Source: Candidatus Zixiibacteriota bacterium
Lineage (GTDB): Bacteria; Zixibacteria; MSB-5A5; GN15; PGXB01
NCBI GenBank assembly: GCA_024230695.1
Contig: JAAERC010000787.1
Coordinates: 1-20,157 of the forward strand
Direction: 5' to 3'
DNA length: 20,157 nt
Part shown: piece by piece, positions 14,714-20,157 of the stretch
Layout of the letters: each line of letters opens with the position of its first letter
Numbering within the stretch: the stretch's first letter is position 1
The notes under the pieces: generated by a model
What the model was told of the DNA's origin: nothing
Databases searched by the model: none
What the model saw: the letters and a program-made list of their open reading frames with translations, nothing else
Program-made: the position numbers and the translations under genes

Positions 14714-15835
14714 CTATTTGCTTGCTATATTTTCATAATAATTTTCATGATTGAAAATCATAGTACTAATTGAGTAATTCCTGATGGCATTATTATAAGC
14801 ATTTTTGCCAAGCTGTCTCGATAATGCCCTATCCGATATAAGCCTTTTCACACCTTCTAATAATCCGTTCTTATCTTCCAATGAAAACAAAAGTCCGGTT
14901 TTATTATGTTCAATCGCCTCGGAATTGCCGCCAACATCTGATGCTACAATTGGCAGTTTTGCCAACATATATTCAATCAAAGAGTTTGAGAATGATTCAC
15001 TTTGTGATGGCATTACGGCGATATCAAATGATGAAAGCAAAGGATAAATATTGTTAGTTCTGCCAACAAGAAAAAATCTTGCAACCAAATCCAATTTTGC
15101 AATTTTCTCCTGTAATTGCTTTCGTAAATCTCCCTCGCCAGCAACAATAAATTTTAAATTTTTAAACTCCTTTATCAATTCAGCCGCCGTATCAATCAAT
15201 ATATCTATATTTTTAACCGGTCGAAGATTGGCAATAGCTCCAATTACAATTTCATCATCTTTTACCGACCAGATTTTTCTTTGTTTTGCCCGCGCCTCGT
15301 CGTTTATCAAATTTAATTTTGTCAAATCAAGCCCATTATACATAGTGCTGATTTTTGATGGATCAACTTTTTCAATTTCTATTGTTTGTTCTTGTGCTGC
15401 TTTGGAATTACATAAATAGTAAGGTGTCCATTTACTAAATAATTTTAATAGAAAAATATCAAATTTTGTATGCCAATAACCCATATTCCTGCGAGAGGAT
15501 ATTATTTTATTACAATTGCAATATTTTGCCGCGATTGATCCGAATATGTTTCCATCTCTAAAAAATGTTTGGATAATATCAAATTTCTGATTTTTGTACA
15601 ATTTTCTAAAGGAAATAATTCCTTTTATAAAATCCAAACTGAATAATCTGCCTATATTGAGAACATGTACATCAAAAGGAAAATCATTATTCTGTAACCA
15701 TTCCGAATCTCTAAGACAGATTAAATATGGTTTGAATTTCGATTTATCAATTTCATTCATTAGCATCAGTAATTGTCTTTCTGTCCCCCCCGTCGGTGAT
15801 GTAATGATATCAATTATATAGGCTATTTTTATCAT
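14714..15835 (-). CDS. GT4 family glycosyltransferase
   Basis: 373 aa, GT-B fold. The N-terminal domain starts MIKIAYIIDIITSPTGGTERQL, where the GG-x-ER loop is the usual acceptor-side glycine motif. The linker carries ISTMYNGLDL; the C-terminal donor domain has GAIANLRPVKN, FIVAGEGDLRKQL, and the nucleotide-sugar site PSQSESFSNSLIEYMLA with the E-x7-E pair, followed by PIVASDVGGNSE. It is a retaining enzyme using a nucleotide sugar. The ATG at 15835 is chosen over TTG at 15856 because AAAAGGA lies 7-8 bases before it and the fold starts there. It begins 11 bases after the GNAT stop, so it is the last gene of the minus-strand operon. Confidence 0.93.
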   Translation of the reverse strand: MIKIAYIIDIITSPTGGTERQLLMLMNEIDKSKFKPYLICLRDSEWLQNNDFPFDVHVLNIGRLFSLDFIKGIISFRKLYKNQKFDIIQTFFRDGNIFGSIAAKYCNCNKIISSRRNMGYWHTKFDIFLLKLFSKWTPYYLCNSKAAQEQTIEIEKVDPSKISTMYNGLDLTKLNLINDEARAKQRKIWSVKDDEIVIGAIANLRPVKNIDILIDTAAELIKEFKNLKFIVAGEGDLRKQLQEKIAKLDLVARFFLVGRTNNIYPLLSSFDIAVMPSQSESFSNSLIEYMLAKLPIVASDVGGNSEAIEHNKTGLLFSLEDKNGLLEGVKRLISDRALSRQLGKNAYNNAIRNYSISTMIFNHENYYENIASK

Positions 15836-15846
15836 ATTACATCCTT

Positions 15847-16875
15847 TTAAACCCAATCAGTATCGGCCAAATTAATGTAAAACTTCTTATAATCCGGTAC
15901 TTCACTTTCTGGATTAGTTGGATAAACTATAATAATCTGGCCTGATGCCCGCTTGATAAAACCGCATTTTTTGAGGCCTGGGTTACAATAGGCATGTTCA
16001 GATAGTTGAAAATGAAGAGTTTTAAATTGTTCTTTTCGGCAATGTTCTATCAACAGTCTCAGGGCACCCTCAATATTTTCCTTTTCGGGGCTGATAATAA
16101 AATCTACAACCTCAGCATTTTGATTAGCAAATTTATAGCAAAAATAACCGAGTAGCTTTTCGTTGCAATAATAGTTAAACGTTCGGTAATTATTAACCGG
16201 CAACGATTGTAATCGCCAATGAATAAAATCCTGATCACGCACTAACATAATTGGGTTAATTCTTTTTATATAAGATGCTACATTATTGCCCCGGATATGA
16301 CCATCAGTTATTTCAATTATTTTACTATTAGCTTGTTTTGTTTTCATTCGATGATAGTTATCATATATCTTAAGAGGTAATTTTGCAGCCATTTCAACAA
16401 GCGAACCAATTATTGGTTTGTTAATCAATGCACCAATTACAGCCTTTGAATTTAATGGGAAAGACCAAGTCACAAAATCACCAATATTCATAAAGCCTTT
16501 TTTAACAAGCCTATTTCTAGACATATAATTTGGAAAACCGATTAAATAATGATATTTGCCTCTTGCTTGTGCAAACATCTCATCTATCAGAACATCAAAA
16601 ACCCCCTGCCCTCTAAATTCAGGATGAACCATACCATCAATTGGCTGACCAATTAGTAACTGAGCCCCTTTGTGATTAATTAACATAGGGATAATTGCCA
16701 CTGAACCAATAATATAGGACCTGGTACTATCATAGGCGGCAATTATATCAGCATTACCTCGAGGATTATTGGTATACAACCATTCAAATTTATCAATGTC
16801 TTTTGTTGGGTAAACCGTTCTATACAGTTGACTTACTTCATCAATACTTTGTATTTTTTTTATCTTAATTGACAT
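15847..16875 (-). CDS. Two-domain GNAT-type acyltransferase (paralog of the plus-strand one)
   Basis: 342 aa. The first GNAT domain has FEWLYTNNPRG near residues 30-40, GSVAIIPMLINHKGAQLL, and the acyl-CoA loop HPEFRGQGVFDVLIDE near 83-98 with R-G-Q-G. The segment GFPNYMSRNRLVKKGF follows, as in other GNATs. The second domain contains DFIHWRLQSLPVNNYR and a C-terminal GNAT-like strand order ending GLKKCGFIKRA. It shares architecture and motif spacing with the gene at 10476-11552. It likely modifies a sugar with an acyl group in the cytoplasm. The start is ATG at 16875 with AAGG upstream. It lies between a deacetylase (39 bases upstream) and a GT4 gene, which points to polysaccharide decoration. 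Confidence 0.87.
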   Translation of the reverse strand: MSIKIKKIQSIDEVSQLYRTVYPTKDIDKFEWLYTNNPRGNADIIAAYDSTRSYIIGSVAIIPMLINHKGAQLLIGQPIDGMVHPEFRGQGVFDVLIDEMFAQARGKYHYLIGFPNYMSRNRLVKKGFMNIGDFVTWSFPLNSKAVIGALINKPIIGSLVEMAAKLPLKIYDNYHRMKTKQANSKIIEITDGHIRGNNVASYIKRINPIMLVRDQDFIHWRLQSLPVNNYRTFNYYCNEKLLGYFCYKFANQNAEVVDFIISPEKENIEGALRLLIEHCRKEQFKTLHFQLSEHAYCNPGLKKCGFIKRASGQIIIVYPTNPESEVPDYKKFYINLADTDWV

Positions 16876-16914
16876 TTAATAAACCTTCATTATCAATTCT
16901 ACTAAATATTAATG

Positions 16915-17931
16915 TTAAAGTAGTAAATCAATAATATAATACAGTCCGGATAGCTTTGCTTTAAATTCCCAGATGTTTATATCGGCCCCAATTGATATTC
17001 TCTTTATTCGATATAGATCATCTGTTTTATAATGTAAGCCTTCTGTTGTTGAAACAGCGGCCTTTATATTATTTGATTTTAAAATATTTATGGTTGCATT
17101 GTTATAATCTTCTGCTCTGCCATTAGGATATGCAAATATTTTATCAATTTCAATTCCCCATTCATCAAATTTACTTAATGATTGATTTATATCATCTTTT
17201 TGCTGGTCATCGGATAACTGTGAGAGTATTGAATGATAATCTGAATGAGATGCAATTTGAATTAATTTCGTTTCTGAAAGTCTCTTTATTTGTGATTCTG
17301 ACAACAAACGAAAGGACTCATATATCTGTTTTTTTGATATCGGATAACGCTCCATCAAATCATTTACTATTTTATTCTTTTTTTCTTCCTTGCATGATTT
17401 TAAATATGTTTTCAATTTAATGATGAAATCACTCTTTTCCTTGTTGTCGGATTTTGCATAACATGTTCCAAGATTATTATCTGACAAAACAATATCATCC
17501 TTCGACAGCATAGCAATATTATATACCATATCTGTCCATATTATTTCATTTCTATTTGAAAGACCAGTTACAACAAATATAATCGCTGGGAATTGATGAT
17601 TCTGCAAAATTGGATATGCTTCATTTAGGACATTTTCATACCCGTCATCAAAAGTGATAACAACTGCATTATCTTTCAATAACAATGAATTATTGCTTTT
17701 TGGAATTATTTCCGAACACTTTATAACATTGTACCCACGTTTAATAATTTTCATTTGATCAATAAATTTCGACAATGACAATAGAGTCCAATATTCCGAT
17801 GGTAGTTTTTTGGATGATACCCCATGATACATCAATATTCTTATGGCATCAGAGTTATACTTATTAAACAAGTAATTAATGCCCATTAAATCACAGATCA
17901 TTAAAATGAATTTTATTATACGATGTTTCAT
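16915..17931 (-). CDS. Polysaccharide deacetylase (NodB-type)
   Basis: 338 aa. Motifs of carbohydrate esterase family 4: ILMYHGV near residue 32; ITFDDGY with D95 and D96; IASHSDYH with metal ligands H229 and H233; and FAYPNGR. Unlike its plus-strand paralog the Gly after TFDD is present. About 110 residues lie between the TFDD strand and the His pair, more than in minimal members. A hydrophobic N-terminus and C-terminus (GLYYIIDLLL) suggest membrane association. The ATG at 17931 comes 8 bases after the stop of the upstream GT4 gene, with a weak ribosome binding site, so translation may be coupled. It likely removes acetyl groups from glycan intermediates or the exported polymer. Confidence 0.92.
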   Translation of the reverse strand: MKHRIIKFILMICDLMGINYLFNKYNSDAIRILMYHGVSSKKLPSEYWTLLSLSKFIDQMKIIKRGYNVIKCSEIIPKSNNSLLLKDNAVVITFDDGYENVLNEAYPILQNHQFPAIIFVVTGLSNRNEIIWTDMVYNIAMLSKDDIVLSDNNLGTCYAKSDNKEKSDFIIKLKTYLKSCKEEKKNKIVNDLMERYPISKKQIYESFRLLSESQIKRLSETKLIQIASHSDYHSILSQLSDDQQKDDINQSLSKFDEWGIEIDKIFAYPNGRAEDYNNATINILKSNNIKAAVSTTEGLHYKTDDLYRIKRISIGADINIWEFKAKLSGLYYIIDLLL

Positions 17932-17939
17932 TTAGTCAA

Positions 17940-19046
17940 TTATTTCACCAGGTATTCATAAATATTTTTTATACTATTAAACTGACTATCGAATGAAAAA
18001 TTATCACCAATCGTTTTATGTGCATTCTCAATATATTTAGAAGCCTTTTCCTTATCATTAACAATTCTTATGATAGCATCTGCAAGTTGTTTGGGTGATT
18101 TTGATGGTACCAGAAGACCATTAAAGCCATCTTTGATGATCTCACCCACTCCGCCAACATCAGTGGCAACCGATGGTACCCCCATTGCCATTGCCTCCAA
18201 TATTATATTTGGCAGACCTTCCGACAATGACGGATTAACTAAAAAATCCGCTCCTTTCAAGCAACCTATTAAATTCTTCTCAAATCCGGGGCAGATAATA
18301 AAATCGGACAGATTCTCATTGTTAATTTCTTGTTGTATAATATTCCGATCAGGCCCATCACCAAAAAGAATAAAATACAAATTATTATCCTGCTGGTGCG
18401 CGATTTTTGCCGCTCTGACAAAATACTTTTGACCCTTTTCTGCTGAAAATCGTCCTCCGGAAATGCCTATAATAGAATTTTGCGGAAGAATAAATTTATC
18501 TCTTAAATCAACGGCTTCAATATGGGCGAATGCTTTCGGATCAATGGCATTATGAACTGTAGTTATTTTATTTTTTGAGACCAGCAACTTTGTAAGCTTT
18601 AGTTTTTGTGATTCGGAGACGGCTACAATATGATTTGCAAAACGGATAAAAATCTTATCAAGTAAATGATAAAATTTGATTTTGATATCTTCCGATGTCC
18701 ACCCACGAGAAAAAGCTACCCACTTTGCCGGTGTTTTTCGACGTGCCATCATTCCAATTAAATGTGAACGATAATCATGAGTGCATAGTATTGATATCTT
18801 TTTATCAATTAGAAATTCCCTTACAAGTTTGATAGCTTTCAGATCATACCCGCCGGAGACATTAAAAGTTTGGGTCAAAATATTATCATCGGAAATAACA
18901 TTGATAAATTCGGGGATCTGTCCATCCTCCAAAAATGAGCCAATAATGATCTCACACCCTGAATCAGTTGCTTCTTTGGCGTGAAAATGTAACTGACGTT
19001 CCGGGCCGCCATAAAAATTAGATGTTCTCAAATGGAGAATTTTCAT
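17940..19046 (-). CDS. GT4 family glycosyltransferase
   Basis: 368 aa, GT-B fold. MKILHLRTSNFYGGPERQLH gives the N-terminal strand and the GG-x-ER glycine loop. Further motifs: VAVSESQKLKL and TVHNAIDPKAF in the hinge, GGRFSAEKGQKYFVRA with the donor-site R and K, FILFGDGPDR, and PSLSEGLPNIILEAMAMG with E-x7-E, then PSVATDVGGVGEII. Full length with no truncation. Its ATG overlaps the stop of the upstream glycosyltransferase as ATGA (19043-19046), and the next gene follows after 8 bases, so these are one operon. Retaining transfer from a nucleotide sugar is expected; specificity is unknown. Confidence 0.94.
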   Translation of the reverse strand: MKILHLRTSNFYGGPERQLHFHAKEATDSGCEIIIGSFLEDGQIPEFINVISDDNILTQTFNVSGGYDLKAIKLVREFLIDKKISILCTHDYRSHLIGMMARRKTPAKWVAFSRGWTSEDIKIKFYHLLDKIFIRFANHIVAVSESQKLKLTKLLVSKNKITTVHNAIDPKAFAHIEAVDLRDKFILPQNSIIGISGGRFSAEKGQKYFVRAAKIAHQQDNNLYFILFGDGPDRNIIQQEINNENLSDFIICPGFEKNLIGCLKGADFLVNPSLSEGLPNIILEAMAMGVPSVATDVGGVGEIIKDGFNGLLVPSKSPKQLADAIIRIVNDKEKASKYIENAHKTIGDNFSFDSQFNSIKNIYEYLVK

Positions 19047-20157
19047 TTATTGTCAACTATCTTTAATATATAGTTATTAAACTTATTACTCAGGATGTCC
19101 CACCTATATTCCGATTCGACCAGTTTTTTTCCATTATTTGACAATTTTGTATTGAGCTCGTTGTTATCGATACAATCAATTACGGCCTGAGCAAATTGCT
19201 GGGGACTGTCGGCCAACAATATATTTTCTCCGTTTGTGACATTTAACCCCTCAGCACCCACGGAGGTGGAAACGACTGCCTTATTCATTGAAAAGGCCTC
19301 TAATATTTTTAAACGGGAACCGCCACCTATTCTTAGTGGAACAATAAATACATTAGCATTAGAAATATATGGGCGTACATCCTCAACAGTTCCAGATACA
19401 TTCACAGATTCATTTTGTGCCAAGTCTAAAACATGCTTGGATGGATTTCTTCCTACAAATGAAACAGTACAGTCCGGCTTTGACTCTTTTATAAGCGGTA
19501 ATATCTCCTCAGTAAAATAGATCGCGGCATCCTGATTGGGACGCCAATCCATAGCACCGGTCATAACCAAATGATTAGCAACAATTTCAGATTTATTTGA
19601 GGAGAAGTATTCTGTATCAACACCATTGTCAATAACAGCTGGAGTATATGAAGTTCCATAAGAAGCTATCTCGTCTGCCTCTGCGGCACTAACCGCTGTT
19701 GCCCCATTTGCCCAATTAAAACAGGATCGCTCAAAATCTTCGATTTTTTTCCGTTGAATAGAAATATAGATTTTCTTAAAAATATTAGTTTCGTTTTCCT
19801 GATAACGGCGCCAGATAGAAGCTTCAATATTATGCGCGACTATAATTGATTTATATTGATTCAGCTTTTTTATAAAAATAGCGTATGGTGACCACTCACA
19901 AATAATGACATCATATTTATTATTTTTCAGAAATTCAATCAGTCTATCTTGAAAATGATTTGAATAATGACTGGTTACTATATATGGATATGGCGAAAAT
20001 AGGTTACCTAGTAATCTCAGGTAAAATCTTAGCCCCGATTGCTTTCTGTTTAATGTTCCAACTGCAATAGGATTTATATTATTAGATTTCAAAAACTCGT
20101 ATGAATCGCTTTTTTCTGTACCATAGGCCATATAAGAGATTTGGTTGAATTTTTCCA
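19043..20157 (-). CDS. GT4 family glycosyltransferase, 5' end cut by window edge
   Basis: At least 371 codons are visible. The frame stays open past the first visible ATG at 20131 (upstream residues read EKFNQISY), so the true start is outside the window. Motifs: VAHNIEASIWRRYQEN, FERSCFNWANGATAVSAAEAD, VIDNGVDTEYF, VMTGAMDWRPNQDAAIYF, GTVEDVRPYI, and the donor site PLRIGGGSRLKILEAFSMN followed by STSVGAEGL. The HN-x-E-A-x-I-W-x-RY, MDW-x-PN-x-DA and VRPY run is characteristic of the sugar transferase family known from PEP-CTERM/exosortase-associated polysaccharide clusters, which agrees with the PEP-CTERM gene in this window. It overlaps the next gene by 4 bases. The family is secure; the system association is inference. 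Confidence 0.92.
   Translation of the reverse strand, partial: EKFNQISYMAYGTEKSDSYEFLKSNNINPIAVGTLNRKQSGLRFYLRLLGNLFSPYPYIVTSHYSNHFQDRLIEFLKNNKYDVIICEWSPYAIFIKKLNQYKSIIVAHNIEASIWRRYQENETNIFKKIYISIQRKKIEDFERSCFNWANGATAVSAAEADEIASYGTSYTPAVIDNGVDTEYFSSNKSEIVANHLVMTGAMDWRPNQDAAIYFTEEILPLIKESKPDCTVSFVGRNPSKHVLDLAQNESVNVSGTVEDVRPYISNANVFIVPLRIGGGSRLKILEAFSMNKAVVSTSVGAEGLNVTNGENILLADSPQQFAQAVIDCIDNNELNTKLSNNGKKLVESEYRWDILSNKFNNYILKIVDNK

Noticed and set aside
1..20157. CRISPR arrays, transposases, integrases, tRNA genes or phage genes
   Set aside because: None seen on either strand; the AT-rich accessory genes look like an ordinary polysaccharide locus rather than a mobile element.

Overview
The window looks like a chromosomal segment of a Gram-negative bacterium. 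It carries C5-pathway heme genes, a PEP-CTERM (exosortase-sorted) protein, two sigma-54-type promoters and an extracellular polysaccharide locus. The heme block is visibly richer in G and C than the AT-rich polysaccharide genes. The mix of PEP-CTERM sorting, sigma-54 control and a secreted glycosidase-like protein would suit an uncultured phylum such as Zixibacteria or a relative, but I cannot fix the taxonomy from sequence alone.

Layout. (1) Positions 1-4425, minus strand: a heme operon transcribed hemA-hemC-hemL-hemE. hemE runs off the left edge. hemB and hemD are not between the others. (2) 4676-5650, minus: a VanZ-like membrane protein fused to an extracytoplasmic beta-rich domain. (3) 5846-6424, minus: a small PEP-CTERM protein with its own sigma-54-like promoter and a strong terminator, so it is probably a monocistronic regulated unit. 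(4) 6729-12656, plus: a PP-loop sugar amidotransferase-like enzyme, an ExoA-like membrane glycosyltransferase, a second GT2 enzyme, a two-domain GNAT acyltransferase and a polysaccharide deacetylase. (5) 12742-12790: a bidirectional terminator between converging gene sets. (6) 12821-14389, minus: a secreted glycoside-hydrolase-like protein behind a second sigma-54-like promoter. (7) 14714 to the right edge, minus: a tightly packed operon of GT4, GT4, polysaccharide deacetylase, GNAT and GT4. The first GT4 is cut by the right edge and resembles sugar transferases known from PEP-CTERM/exosortase polysaccharide clusters.

Inferred joint function: the glycosyltransferases assemble a surface or exported polysaccharide. 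The GNATs and deacetylases change its acyl groups, the PP-loop enzyme may amidate a sugar, and the secreted hydrolase-like and PEP-CTERM proteins act outside the cell. The exosortase, polymerase and exporter would have to lie outside the window.

The least ordinary stretch is the 438-base gap at 10038-10475. It holds a GC-rich element with nested inverted repeats closed by a long-range stem, then a near-consensus sigma-70 promoter, then a 13-codon ORF with a good ribosome binding site. I do not recognise the element as any known RNA class. No rRNA, tRNA, CRISPR array, insertion sequence or phage gene was seen.
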